A stretch of 64,000 nt of DNA. Source: JBAZDC01 sp041654595 (lineage in GTDB: Bacteria; Pseudomonadota; Gammaproteobacteria; Burkholderiales; Burkholderiaceae_B). Where the stretch lies: assembly GCA_964551305.1 (NCBI GenBank), contig CAZKBT010000007.1, positions 3,727-67,726 on the forward strand, written 5' to 3'. Below the pieces are notes generated by a model. The model was given only the letters and a program-made list of their open reading frames with translations, made no database searches and had not been told where the DNA came from. This document shows positions 24,361 to 32,518 of this stretch, one piece after another; the first letter of the stretch is position 1, and each line of letters begins with the position of its first letter. The position numbers were made by a program, and so were the translations under genes.

Positions 24361-25034
24361 GCCGCACCCTTCCGCATGTAAAGCGCGATCGACTCCTGCA
24401 ACGCCAAACCGTCGGGCATCGCATCCCAATAGCCTGCCGGCGCGAGCTTCAACGCGAGCCGGATACCCAGCGCCTCGCCGGCCGGCTCGCATGCATGCAA
24501 CAACGCGGCGACGCCCAATTCGGCATAGTTCGCCAAGGCCTGCTCGACGGACCAGCCGCGCGCCGGCTCGTAAAACGCGATCTGCAACTCGTCGGCCGAC
24601 TGGCGCAACGTCTCGATCTCGTGCGCATCGGCCGAGCCCATCATGCGCCTCACGTCTTCGCCGCGAATGGCGGTCCTGAAAGGCACGGCGCAAAGCCGGA
24701 TGCCCAACCAGCGGGCAAGCCGGTCCAGCTCATCGGCCGGCAGCAATGCCACGCGCAGCGCCAGACTGTCCGCATCTTCTACGAAACGCTCCTCCAAACG
24801 CAGAGCCTTGAGTATCGACCGAGACCAATGCCTATGCATGATGGCATGGCTTTCATTCGTATCGCCGACGAAGCTCCAGTCATGGCCGCCCGAGAATTGG
24901 GAGCGGCGCTCGGGATGCAAGGTCAGGCTGGGCATAAGATTGAACATCATCACCTCCGGCCGCCAGGATCCGCCGTTTCCGGAAACCGGCCTTTCCTTCG
25001 TGCGCGGGACGCCATCGGCAATCGGCAAGTTCAT
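24357..25034 (-). CDS. sctK: T3SS sorting-platform accessory protein SctK (BscK)
   Basis: A 225-residue YscK/HrpD-type protein connecting SctD to SctQ. Sequence conservation in this family is low; position between sctJ and sctL and the pattern FNLMPSLTLHPERR, LALRVALLPADELDRLARWL and the C-terminal LALKLAPAGYWDAMP support the call. Overlaps both neighbours by 4 nt. Confidence 0.88.
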   Translation of the reverse strand: MNLPIADGVPRTKERPVSGNGGSWRPEVMMFNLMPSLTLHPERRSQFSGGHDWSFVGDTNESHAIMHRHWSRSILKALRLEERFVEDADSLALRVALLPADELDRLARWLGIRLCAVPFRTAIRGEDVRRMMGSADAHEIETLRQSADELQIAFYEPARGWSVEQALANYAELGVAALLHACEPAGEALGIRLALKLAPAGYWDAMPDGLALQESIALYMRKGAA

Positions 25035-25834
25035 GCGGCCTCCTGCGCATCAGGCACGCGCTTGCGGCGGCGCCACATCAGCCAGAACCCAGCGGCCGCC
25101 ACGATCAAAACGAGGATCAGCGCAGAGACGATCGGCGCCAGCCAGCCAGCCAAGCCCGGGACAACGCGCTCATTGTCGCTTCTCGCGCTCAGTCGATCCG
25201 CGGCAGGCTGGGCGGGAACGAATACGACGGAGACCCGGTCGCTAGACAGCCCCGGAATGCTATGCGTAATCAACTGCCGAAACTGGGGCTGCAACGCGTC
25301 CAGGTTGTAGTCGGGCCGATGCTTGATGAAAACGGCGGCGGTCGACGGCGTGGTGGACTCGCCGATGCCGCCGCGCTCGGGCAACACCACGTGCACGCGC
25401 GCGGTGACGACGCCATCCACCTGCGACAACGTATTGGCCAGTTCCTGCGATAGCGCATAGATATACCGCGCACGCTCTTCCAGAGGCGAAGAAACGAGGC
25501 CCTCTTTGCGAAAGATCTGCCCCATGCCGTCGTATCGTTCGCGGGGCAGGCCCAGCGCATTCAACGCATCCAGCGCATAAGCCACCTGATCGGAATGAAC
25601 CTGTATCGTAACGCCGTCCTTGGTGTTGATCTTGCCTGCATCGACGCCCGCATCCAGCAAGGCGACCAGCACTTCATTGCCGACCGACTCCGTAACGTTC
25701 GTCAACACGTCGACTTTGCCGGAGCATGCCGCGAGCAGAATGACGCAAACACCGAAACACAAATACCGCATCGTCCGCCGCGATGCGCCATACAGTCGCG
25801 ATGCCGCCGCGGCCATGAATGTCATTACAGCCAT
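25031..25834 (-). CDS. sctJ: T3SS inner-ring lipoprotein SctJ (BscJ)
   Basis: A 267-residue YscJ/PrgK family lipoprotein forming the inner-membrane ring. The lipobox is LLAAC (C37), then VDVLTNVTESVGNEVLVALL, QVDGVVTARVHVVLPE and TAAVFIKHRPDYNL; a C-terminal membrane helix spans about 227-250. Translation may instead start at ATG 25771 (MRYLCFGVCVILLAAC), giving a more usual signal length, but only 25834 has a purine site (CAGGATG) and near-contact with the sctI stop. Confidence 0.96.
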   Translation of the reverse strand: MAVMTFMAAAASRLYGASRRTMRYLCFGVCVILLAACSGKVDVLTNVTESVGNEVLVALLDAGVDAGKINTKDGVTIQVHSDQVAYALDALNALGLPRERYDGMGQIFRKEGLVSSPLEERARYIYALSQELANTLSQVDGVVTARVHVVLPERGGIGESTTPSTAAVFIKHRPDYNLDALQPQFRQLITHSIPGLSSDRVSVVFVPAQPAADRLSARSDNERVVPGLAGWLAPIVSALILVLIVAAAGFWLMWRRRKRVPDAQEAA

Positions 25835-25835
25835 A

Positions 25836-26261
25836 TCACTGCATCCTGACCATGCTGTCTAGATTCTGAGTGGATTTCGAAACCGCTTTGCCGACCATCT
25901 CCGACTGCACGGAAACCTGCAGCAGGTCCGCCTGTACCCGCAGCATGTCCGATAGGCGCGGCGCGGAGGCAGTCTGGTCCAGTCGCGTCGAAATCGAATT
26001 CCATCGCGAGGATAGCTCGGTCGAGCTGCGCTCCAGGCCCGACAAGATACGGCTGCCCAAACTGGCCGGTCCGTCATCGACAGGAGCGGCGGCTGAGCCG
26101 CCCGCGGCCTGGGCGCCGGAGCTGGATGACACGGCGGGGGACGGCGCGTTCATCACCGCATTGAACTGCTCGACGGCAAGCTCGGAAGGAGCCGCACGCG
26201 CAGGCGCTTCGGAAAGCATTGCAGTCTGGACTGCTTGGACGGTAACTGATTCGATAGCCAT
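25836..26261 (-). CDS. sctI: T3SS inner rod protein SctI (BscI)
   Basis: A 141-residue small secreted protein at the sctI position. The N-terminus is Ala/Ser-rich; the C-terminal helix (RLSDMLRVQADLLQVSVQSE, then MVGKAVSKSTQNLDSMVRMQ) is the typical rod/needle polymerisation helix. 1 nt from sctJ. The 56-nt gap upstream (26262-26317) is the only loosening of an otherwise tight operon segment here. Confidence 0.9.
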   Translation of the reverse strand: MAIESVTVQAVQTAMLSEAPARAAPSELAVEQFNAVMNAPSPAVSSSSGAQAAGGSAAAPVDDGPASLGSRILSGLERSSTELSSRWNSISTRLDQTASAPRLSDMLRVQADLLQVSVQSEMVGKAVSKSTQNLDSMVRMQ

Positions 26262-26317
26262 AACTCTTTCCTTGGCAATTAAAAGTTTTCAGACAAAATG
26301 CGAGAAACCGCGCCTGC

Positions 26318-26782
26318 TCACCCGGATGCGGACCTCTTCGCGCCCAATAAAGCCCGCGCCATCGCCAACGCCTGGGGGTCCGTCTCGCCGCCCTGGTCCG
26401 CCTGGCGCACGACCCTTTCCAGCAGCCTTCGGCTGGCATGCAGGTTTCCAGCCTGCTGCAAGGCAAAGCCCCGCCACACGTCCAGCACCTGCCGCTCGGC
26501 CGGATCGGACAATGACGGAGCACCTTCCAGAATACGCACGGCGTCGATGGCGCGCCCGGCATTCATGTAGGCGACCGCCAGCCCGATCAACGGGAACGCC
26601 CGACCCGGCCGCACCAGGGCCAGCGGCTTGAAAATCCGCTCCGCGCGCGCGACATCCCCGCGCGCGGCCCCCAGAAAACCGACCTCGGCAAGCATATTCA
26701 GGTTTTCTTTCAGAAACGCCAAAGCCGTCTCCGAGGAGACGGCTTGTAAATGCGCTGTGCGAACCTGGGTATCGCTAATCAT
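26318..26782 (-). CDS. TPR-like T3SS accessory protein (Bcr4 position)
   Basis: A 154-residue helical protein with TPR-like repeats (FLGAARGDVARAERIFKPL, FPLIGLAVAYMNAGRAIDAV, LDVWRGFALQQAGNLHASRR), resembling HrpB1/HrpK or YscG-type small TPR proteins. In the Bordetella operon bcr4 occupies this place between bcrH2 and bscI; Bcr4 affects secretion through BscI. The identity to Bcr4 is by position only. The ATG directly follows the TAG of bcrH2. Confidence 0.65.
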   Translation of the reverse strand: MISDTQVRTAHLQAVSSETALAFLKENLNMLAEVGFLGAARGDVARAERIFKPLALVRPGRAFPLIGLAVAYMNAGRAIDAVRILEGAPSLSDPAERQVLDVWRGFALQQAGNLHASRRLLERVVRQADQGGETDPQALAMARALLGAKRSASG

Positions 26783-27277
26783 CTAGTCCTTCGAACGCTT
26801 TGCACCGAGCACTTCCCGCAAGGCCTTGACTTTCCCGCCCCAGGGCTGCCCTTGCGGGCTTGCCCGGTCTATCTCTTCGAGCCAACCCAACATGCTGCGA
26901 GCCTCTTCTAGATTCTCCAAAGCCAAGTAGCACTCGACTATTCTAAGCGCCGCATCATAACGCTTCGGATGAAGCACGAGCGCCAACGAATACTTATCTA
27001 TCGCCTCATCGTAGCGCTCGAGCATCTGCAGGCAATAGGCCAGCCCCATCAAATAGTGGCGCCGTGTCGCCCCATATAAGCTCAAAACGAGAAAGAACGA
27101 AAGAGCCTGGTCATATTGCCGCTGGGTAAGATGGGTGTAGCCCATGGCGTAGATGACCTCAAGCTGCTCGTTCGACAAGCGGGATGCGCTCGGCAGCGCG
27201 TTCAGCTCGTCATACAACGTCTGCGCCCATGTGCTGCGTCCCTCGCCCTGCGTCTTCACGGTGTTTTCCTTGGTCAT
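26783..27277 (-). CDS. Translocator chaperone, SycD/LcrH class (BcrH2)
   Basis: A 164-residue class II chaperone built of three TPRs (LEVIYAMGYTHLTQRQYDQA, HYLMGLAYCLQMLERYDEAI, ALRIVECYLALENLEEARSM), with the family's N-terminal helix. It should hold a translocator, most likely the upstream-encoded SctE/BopB, in the cytoplasm. Paralogous to the product of 29519-30019. 12 nt after the translocator gene. Confidence 0.88.
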   Translation of the reverse strand: MTKENTVKTQGEGRSTWAQTLYDELNALPSASRLSNEQLEVIYAMGYTHLTQRQYDQALSFFLVLSLYGATRRHYLMGLAYCLQMLERYDEAIDKYSLALVLHPKRYDAALRIVECYLALENLEEARSMLGWLEEIDRASPQGQPWGGKVKALREVLGAKRSKD

Positions 27278-27289
27278 GCTGGACTCCTC

Positions 27290-28513
27290 TTATGCTCTCG
27301 AACTTTGGCCGATATTGCGACTGATCAGCGACATGCTATCCGTAGCCCCCGCTATCATTTTACTCACCGCCTGCACGCCTTCATCCATCTGCTCGATGAG
27401 TTTCTTGATCTCCTGAGCCTGATCCTCCATGGTCTGCTGGAGTTGCACCATCATCGCGGTCAGCTTTTTCTGCTCGACCAGCGCTTTCTCTCCCTCGTTG
27501 CGGATTTTGGCCAAGCCCATGTCATTGATGCCCTTGCCCAGCGTCGTCAACCCGCCGACGACCTGGCCGCCGGCGCCGGCGAGCTTACCCACGACGGACA
27601 GGTCCGGTACCTTTCTCGCCAAGACGAACATAACGACGGCCGCGGCGATGGCAGTTACGGCCCCGACGATCATCGCGACCTTCGCCGTCGCCTCTTCACT
27701 CATGCCGGCCGCCTTGCAAACCGTAGCAACCAGATCCGATAGCAGAGTGGGTTCCAGCAACAACAAGGCGGGAATCATGACACCCAGAGCGCCCGCGGCC
27801 CCTTTTCCAATCGCATCGGCCGTTTCTTCCGGCACGCCGAATGCTTGCAAGGTCTTGCTGACAATTGTCTTCACCAGATTCCCTATCGAGATCTGAGGCC
27901 CGCCCAATTCCTGCGATACTTGATCCGCCAATGCCATGACCGAAGCAAACAAGGCTGCGCCGGCCAAGACCATCAATGGCGTGGCCGCGCCGCCCGAGAA
28001 AATGGACAGCCCGCCGGCCGCCACGAACCCGACAAGCGATGCGATGACTGCGGCGATCTTTCCCACCCAGCTGAAAAGCTTGCTTATCCAGCTCCGGTTG
28101 GCGGCCTCTTCGCACTTCTTGGTCCATTCGTCTATTTTCTCGAGACGCTTCGCCGTATTCTGGTCCGCTTTCGCCCGCGACGCTTCGACGGCGCCGGCCG
28201 CCGACTTCAATTGGCCGCCACGCACGCGTTCGTTCAAATCACGCATCACGTCGGCCATGTCGTCAATGGAAGGGGCCTGCAGCGGCGCATCCAATATCGG
28301 CAGAGACAACACGCCACCCGTCTGCGTTGCGCCGGCCCCGATGGGCTGCCCCTCGTCGAGATGGCCGGCCTCGTCGAAGAGGCCCACCTTCTCATGACCC
28401 GAGGTCGACTTCGCGCGGCCCGTGTCCTTGGGCGCCGCCAGGCCTTCGCCGCCGACTTGCTCGTGCGGATGCAAAGTGGCGCCCGTCAGTCCGTTTGATG
28501 GAATTGATGCCAT
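27290..28513 (-). CDS. sctE: T3SS major translocator SctE (BopB)
   Basis: A 407-residue YopB/IpaB-type pore former. Two hydrophobic regions (about 140-200 and 270-305, for example ALGVMIPALLLLEPTLLSDL and VGAVTAIAAAVVMFVLARKV) lie between charged coiled-coil parts; the C-terminus (LIEQMDEGVQAVSKMIAGAT) is amphipathic. ATG 28513 has GGAG at 6 nt and is preferred over ATG 28525. Sits between two LcrH-type chaperone genes with sctB, the standard translocon arrangement. Confidence 0.88.
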   Translation of the reverse strand: MASIPSNGLTGATLHPHEQVGGEGLAAPKDTGRAKSTSGHEKVGLFDEAGHLDEGQPIGAGATQTGGVLSLPILDAPLQAPSIDDMADVMRDLNERVRGGQLKSAAGAVEASRAKADQNTAKRLEKIDEWTKKCEEAANRSWISKLFSWVGKIAAVIASLVGFVAAGGLSIFSGGAATPLMVLAGAALFASVMALADQVSQELGGPQISIGNLVKTIVSKTLQAFGVPEETADAIGKGAAGALGVMIPALLLLEPTLLSDLVATVCKAAGMSEEATAKVAMIVGAVTAIAAAVVMFVLARKVPDLSVVGKLAGAGGQVVGGLTTLGKGINDMGLAKIRNEGEKALVEQKKLTAMMVQLQQTMEDQAQEIKKLIEQMDEGVQAVSKMIAGATDSMSLISRNIGQSSRA

Positions 28514-28594
28514 TGCCTTCTCCATGTCCTATTCCGTTTCGCGACACTCGATCATGTTGTTACCGATGCCGCATTAGCCATGCCCACCCCGCCG

Positions 28595-29473
28595 CTAACT
28601 ACGGACGGCGTTGCGAATCGTATCGCTGTTCGACTGCTCCATCGTCGAGAGCTTGCCTTGCAGATCGCGGATCATATCCAAATACTGCTGGGCTCTGGTC
28701 TGCGCATCGGCGCTCTCTTGCTCATGAACCCTGGAAGCCGCTTCGTGCTTAAGCTTCTCGGCATCATGCTTTTCCGCCGACGCATTGTCCGAGGCCGCCA
28801 GCAGTCGCCCGAATCCCTGCGTCGCGCCGCTCAGACCGCCTTCCGATCCGATCACCGTCCCTGATGTTCTCGCGAGATTGCCCCAATTCGATGCGCTCGC
28901 GTTATGGCTGCTTGCGAGTTCCATATCTCCACTCAATGTCGCAGCCTCACCTTGCTTGCCATATTGGGCCGATTTGTAGGTACCGAAAGCCGAAACACCT
29001 CCGGCAACCGCCGTGGCCGTTCCCGCGCCTATTGCAAACCAGGCCTGGGTCTGGGCTGCGGACAGCCTTTTTCCAGCAGCCTCTTCCATTTCTTTGGCGC
29101 CGCTCATCAACTCCGCCACGCCGGCTTGCGTCTCGGCGTGCCTGAGTTCTTTATCGGAAGTGCGCATGGTCTGAAGCATTTGCTGCATCAGGTGCATGAA
29201 CGCATAAATGTCCGCCTGCACCGTGGTCGTCAGACTGTACACTGCTGCCGACGTCTTGGCTTCGGCGACATTGACAGGCACAGGAACCTCGATATCGTCC
29301 ATCTCGCGATCAACAGTCTTGTCGTCGCCTTCGACATCCTCGAAAAGGACGGTTTTGTCCAAGCCTTTGGTTTTGACCGCATCGTGCGCGGCCTTTGGCG
29401 CGCCGGACGACTCGGCGCCATGCACATTGGCGCCGGGCAAGGTCGTGTTCGGTGTTGTAAAGGATACGCTCAT
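28595..29473 (-). CDS. sctB: T3SS minor translocator SctB (BopD)
   Basis: A 292-residue YopD/IpaC-type translocator: polar N-terminus, an amphipathic segment (DIYAFMHLMQQMLQTMR), one hydrophobic region (about 150-172, AWFAIGAGTATAVAGGVSAF) and a long C-terminal coiled coil ending SNSDTIRNAVRS. Follows the BcrH1 chaperone gene by 45 nt. The gap 28514-28594 contains no gene. Confidence 0.85.
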   Translation of the reverse strand: MSVSFTTPNTTLPGANVHGAESSGAPKAAHDAVKTKGLDKTVLFEDVEGDDKTVDREMDDIEVPVPVNVAEAKTSAAVYSLTTTVQADIYAFMHLMQQMLQTMRTSDKELRHAETQAGVAELMSGAKEMEEAAGKRLSAAQTQAWFAIGAGTATAVAGGVSAFGTYKSAQYGKQGEAATLSGDMELASSHNASASNWGNLARTSGTVIGSEGGLSGATQGFGRLLAASDNASAEKHDAEKLKHEAASRVHEQESADAQTRAQQYLDMIRDLQGKLSTMEQSNSDTIRNAVRS

Positions 29474-29518
29474 GATTCTGTTCTCCTGTTCGTGAAACCC
29501 TATGGTGCTTTCCGCTAC

Positions 29519-30019
29519 TCAAGCCTGGCTTTTACCGACGCTGAGCAGCTTCTCCCGGATCGCCCGCGACTTGGCGAGCAACGCCTCGTTTCCCTTCGCC
29601 TCGGCCATTTCGATGGCCAGCTCCAGAGACTCCACCGCCTGAGCCGTATGGCCCATGGCGATCAGGCATTCCGCGCTATGAAACAAAGGCGTCGGATCGT
29701 CTATGCGCATGACAGCCACGACGGCATACTGCCGCAAAGCATCCTCGAACCGGCCCAACGCCTGGGCGCTTGCCCCCAAAGCCATTTGATAGCGAGGCTC
29801 CAGGTGGTCGTATATGACCAGCAAGGAAAACGCCTTGAATGCATCGTTGTACCGTTGCTGCTGGTACAAGGAGTATCCAAGCGCATACAGCGCTTCGCAC
29901 TCCTCCTCGGTGATATCGAGGAGCTGGCCGGCGACGCCGCCGTTGCGGAACTGCTCGACGAATCCATTGATCGCCTCGTAGGTGCCTTCGTCTATTTCGC
30001 TTGCGTTTTCCTGGGTCAC
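29519..30019 (-). CDS. Translocator chaperone, SycD/LcrH class (BcrH1)
   Basis: A 166-residue class II chaperone with three TPRs (ALYALGYSLYQQQRYNDAFK, YQMALGASAQALGRFEDALR, LFHSAECLIAMGHTAQAVES). It precedes sctB and follows the tip-filament gene, as bcrH1 does in Bordetella. Likely cargo is SctB/BopD, possibly shared with SctE. Confidence 0.9.
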   Translation of the reverse strand: MTQENASEIDEGTYEAINGFVEQFRNGGVAGQLLDITEEECEALYALGYSLYQQQRYNDAFKAFSLLVIYDHLEPRYQMALGASAQALGRFEDALRQYAVVAVMRIDDPTPLFHSAECLIAMGHTAQAVESLELAIEMAEAKGNEALLAKSRAIREKLLSVGKSQA

Positions 30020-30038
30020 GACGCTCTCCTGGGAGTGA

Positions 30039-30626
30039 TTACCGCATGTTGGAAATAATGCCCGACCGGTTATCCTGCATCTTCTTGATGAAGTTGGTCA
30101 TAAGGTCGTAGGCTTCGTTGCGCTTGTTCGACAAGCTTTGCATCCGCAACGTTTCCATCTGCTGGGTGTTGTTCAAACTATCGATCATGCCTCTGGTCTT
30201 TTCAACCGCCACCGTTACTTGACCCAGCGTGATCTTGCCCATGTTGTTGGTATCAATGGCTCCCTGCGCGCCGGCAAGATCGGCCATGGTAAGGCCCGTT
30301 TCTTTAAGAGCGGCATCCAGCTTTTCCTTCGCCTCTTTTTTCTGAGTGTCCGACAGGTCTTTCCACCCCTTCTGGTCTTCCAGTTTCGCGGTGCCGTCGG
30401 TGCTACCATAAAGCTTGCTCAAGTCCGTCAAGCTCGTGAGCAAGTTATTCAACTTGTCCACTTTAGCGTTGCGGTCCTTGATCAGATCTATCTGCTGGGC
30501 CAGTTGCGTATCCAACAACCGCGCGCGATCCGACTGGACCGACAACAGCAGGGTTTCGATATCCAGCGCATCCGCGCTCAGCGAAGTTACCGATTGCGCT
30601 CCGCTCATTCCTTGTATAGCTGACAT
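30039..30626 (-). CDS. Bsp22/EspA-like T3SS tip-filament protein (copy 1)
   Basis: A 195-residue helical protein. Conserved N-terminal (ETLLLSVQSDRARLLDTQLA) and C-terminal (QSLSNKRNEAYDLMTNFIKK, ending SNMR) segments flank a variable middle (about 95-130). This is the pattern of EspA-type filament subunits, where the termini form the coiled-coil core and the middle is exposed. Position before bcrH1-bopD-bopB equals that of Bordetella bsp22. A second copy lies at 31160-31819. RBS GGAG upstream. Confidence 0.85.
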   Translation of the reverse strand: MSAIQGMSGAQSVTSLSADALDIETLLLSVQSDRARLLDTQLAQQIDLIKDRNAKVDKLNNLLTSLTDLSKLYGSTDGTAKLEDQKGWKDLSDTQKKEAKEKLDAALKETGLTMADLAGAQGAIDTNNMGKITLGQVTVAVEKTRGMIDSLNNTQQMETLRMQSLSNKRNEAYDLMTNFIKKMQDNRSGIISNMR

Positions 30627-30701
30627 GTTCCTGCTCCTAACTCAAATTTGCTAAATTAACCGCATAAATAAGTAACTGTGTGGACCCTGGCGCGTCCCGG
30701 C

Positions 30702-31001
30702 TTACGCCAAGGGAAACTTGGTGGCCATCGAACCGCGGGAGGCTTGACCAGAGAACGATCGACGCGCCATTTCCTCGGTCGCTTCGTTTTCCGCGGCTTC
30801 CATATCCGCCTGGAACTGCGCAAGTGCCTGGGCTCGGCTCTCATCCGTGGCCACGGACTCCAACTGATCCTTCATATTCTCGGGGTCCAGGTCATTGTCC
30901 CGATAAAAGCTTTCCGAAACCGATCGCATCGAATTTTCGACTTCGCGTATCGCCGCTTCGGCACTTTCGATCAATGCCTTAACATCCGTTTCCTTGTCCA
31001 T
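30702..31001 (-). CDS. Small acidic helical protein between the two tip-filament genes
   Basis: A 99-residue protein, strongly acidic and predicted all-helical (DVKALIESAEAAIREVENSM, then a Glu/Ala-rich helix), ending in a basic/Ser tail. No named family recognised. Size, charge and position suggest a filament-protein chaperone similar in concept to CesA for EspA, or a small secreted accessory protein. The chosen ATG (31001) has AGGAG at 6 nt; a longer frame lacks one. It has its own GGAAC-N16-GTTAC promoter 101 nt upstream and probably heads the 16-kb operon. Confidence 0.7.
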   Translation of the reverse strand: MDKETDVKALIESAEAAIREVENSMRSVSESFYRDNDLDPENMKDQLESVATDESRAQALAQFQADMEAAENEATEEMARRSFSGQASRGSMATKFPLA

Positions 31002-31101
31002 CCATCTCTCCTGAAAGTTCAGCAATGCCGTCAAAAAACAAATAAGTCACTCACCAGCAAGGTCACTGAGCTGTAGACTACCCGGACCTCTCTCACGGTA
31101 T

Positions 31102-31127
31102 GTAACGTCCACCACGATTTCGGTTCC
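31102..31127 (-). promoter_or_regulatory. Candidate BtrS promoter of the main T3SS operon
   Basis: Minus strand: GGAAC (31127-31123), 16-nt spacer, GTTAC (31106-31102), then ATAC. Located between the two tip-filament genes, 101 nt before the small acidic protein gene. Confidence 0.75.
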
Positions 31128-31159
31128 ATGACACGAAAAAAACGTTCATTGCAATAGGG

Positions 31160-31819
31160 TTACCGCATGTTTCCCACGATGCTGGACCGGTTGTCCTGCA
31201 TTTTCTTGATGAAATTGCTCATCACATCGTAGGCCTCATTCCGCTTGTTCGACAGGCTTTGCAGCCGCAGCGTTTCCGTCTGTTGGCTGTTGTTCAGACC
31301 GTCGATCATGCCCCTTACCTTCTCAATTGCGTACGACAATTGACCGAATTTGATGCCGCCCACTTCCCCCCAGGTTTCTTTCAAAGGGGCCAGGAACCAA
31401 CTTCGCTTTTTCTCGCTGCATGTAGAGAATTTGATGAGACCTTGCGTGCCTGCAAGGTCCTTCGGACTCATTCCGGCCTCGTCGAACGCCTTTTGCAGTT
31501 CCGCCTTGACAGTCTCGGCCAACTTGGGATTTTTCTTTGCCGCATCCTTCCATCCCTTTTGATCGCGCATTTTATGACTGCCGTCCGTGCCCTTGAAATA
31601 TTTGCTTATGTCGTTCAACGTTACAAGCAAGTCATTCAATTTGCTTATTCGCTCGTTACGAGCCTTGATATGCTCGATCTGCTGGGCCAGTTGTGTTTCC
31701 AGCAATCTGGCGCGTTGCGACTCCACCACCAGCAACACCGTCTCCACATCCTGCTCTTGAATTTCCGACCGCGCCGCGGACGCGACCCAGCCAACGCCCG
31801 CTCCATGTATACCAACCAT
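31160..31819 (-). CDS. Bsp22/EspA-like T3SS tip-filament protein (copy 2)
   Basis: A 219-residue paralogue of the product of 30039-30626: matching N-terminal (ETVLLVVESQRARLLETQLA) and C-terminal (QSLSNKRNEAYDVMSNFIKK, ending VGNMR) segments, with a longer variable middle that adds about 25 residues including a Cys and a Trp-rich stretch (SWFLAPLKETWGEVGG). ATG 31819 has GGGAG at 8 nt and aligns with the start of copy 1; ATG 31834 is possible. It has a separate promoter box upstream. Confidence 0.82.
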   Translation of the reverse strand: MVGIHGAGVGWVASAARSEIQEQDVETVLLVVESQRARLLETQLAQQIEHIKARNERISKLNDLLVTLNDISKYFKGTDGSHKMRDQKGWKDAAKKNPKLAETVKAELQKAFDEAGMSPKDLAGTQGLIKFSTCSEKKRSWFLAPLKETWGEVGGIKFGQLSYAIEKVRGMIDGLNNSQQTETLRLQSLSNKRNEAYDVMSNFIKKMQDNRSSIVGNMR

Positions 31820-31849
31820 TTCCGTCGCTCCCATTTACGAAAACAAGGT

Positions 31850-31868
31850 CGGTAACAAGCGATTACCG
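31850..31868. other. Short inverted repeat in the 5' leader of tip-filament copy 2
   Basis: CGGTAA, 7-nt loop, TTACCG. It lies between the candidate -10 block (31886-31882) and the ATG at 31819, so it would form a small hairpin at the 5' end of the mRNA or serve as an operator. Confidence 0.35.
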
Positions 31869-31881
31869 CCTCGCAAGATCA

Positions 31882-31907
31882 GTAACAACATACTGACTGC
31901 AGGTTCC
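31882..31907 (-). promoter_or_regulatory. Candidate BtrS promoter of tip-filament copy 2
   Basis: Minus strand: GGAAC (31907-31903), 16-nt spacer, GTTAC (31886-31882), then TGAT. It is 63 nt before the ATG and divergent from the box at 31968. Confidence 0.75.
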
Positions 31908-31967
31908 ATCCGCGACTGTAAGAATCAGCACTCTCAGTTGAAATACGTGAATTATCCCAGGCGAGAT

Positions 31968-31992
31968 GGAACTATTCCAACCGTTTTGTTAC
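31968..31992 (+). promoter_or_regulatory. Candidate BtrS promoter of sctX-sctY-sctV-sctD
   Basis: GGAAC (31968-31972), 15-nt spacer, GTTAC (31988-31992), then TCAC. The leader to the sctX ATG is about 128 nt and contains no recognised gene. The 300-nt divergent region 31820-32119 otherwise holds only the box and repeat listed above. Confidence 0.75.
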
Positions 31993-32119
31993 TCACATAC
32001 ATTAAATAGTGTAGCCTTACGATACAACACTTTTAGCGCGGCATGAAGAATTGTTTCGCTACGACGCGGGCTGGCACGATACACTCCTCACTCTTGTCGT
32101 CGAATACCAAGGAGCCTTA

Positions 32120-32518
32120 ATGGCGGATCTGATAGGTCCAAAAACCGGTTTTGAGCAAAGCGTCAGCCCCGCCGCGCCCCAAGCGCGTGACCTGAAGACT
32201 CCGGTGCCCGCGACCGGCGGACAAGTGACGCCGGCGGCGGGCGACACGGGCATGACGGCTCTTGACAGGCTCCTGTCGCGCCCCGGACTCGACGATATGC
32301 TCATGCAGGCCCTGAGGCCGCGCGGCGTGGGAGCGGAGCTGCTGCGGCCATCCATTTTTTTCGACACGTTGAAACGCACGCGCGTCGAACTGCGTCAACA
32401 TGGCACCTCGCGCCCCAAGGATCGCCAGAGCATGGATAATGCGGCTGATCTTCTCGACGACGAAATCAAGCTGCAAGAACTCCTGTCGATGTATCGAAAT
32501 GCACTGTTCCATGGATGA
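32120..32518 (+). CDS. sctX: T3SS early-secreted protein SctX (BscX)
   Basis: A 132-residue YscX-like protein: polar N-terminus, then TALDRLLSRPGLDDMLMQAL, LLRPSIFFDTLKRTRVEL and the C-terminal LQELLSMYRNALFHG, which is the family's chaperone/SctV-binding end. The order sctX-sctY-sctV equals yscX-yscY-lcrD of Yersinia. AAGGAG lies 7 nt before ATG 32120; the frame continues upstream without a ribosome site. Found only in Ysc-type, Chlamydia and Bordetella-like systems. Confidence 0.85.
   Translation: MADLIGPKTGFEQSVSPAAPQARDLKTPVPATGGQVTPAAGDTGMTALDRLLSRPGLDDMLMQALRPRGVGAELLRPSIFFDTLKRTRVELRQHGTSRPKDRQSMDNAADLLDDEIKLQELLSMYRNALFHG

Noticed and set aside
30672..30698. GGGAC-N17-GTTAC before the first tip-filament copy, resembling a BtrS box.
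   Set aside because: One mismatch and a spacer of 17, outside the 15-16 range of the other eight; it also overlaps the end of the preceding gene.
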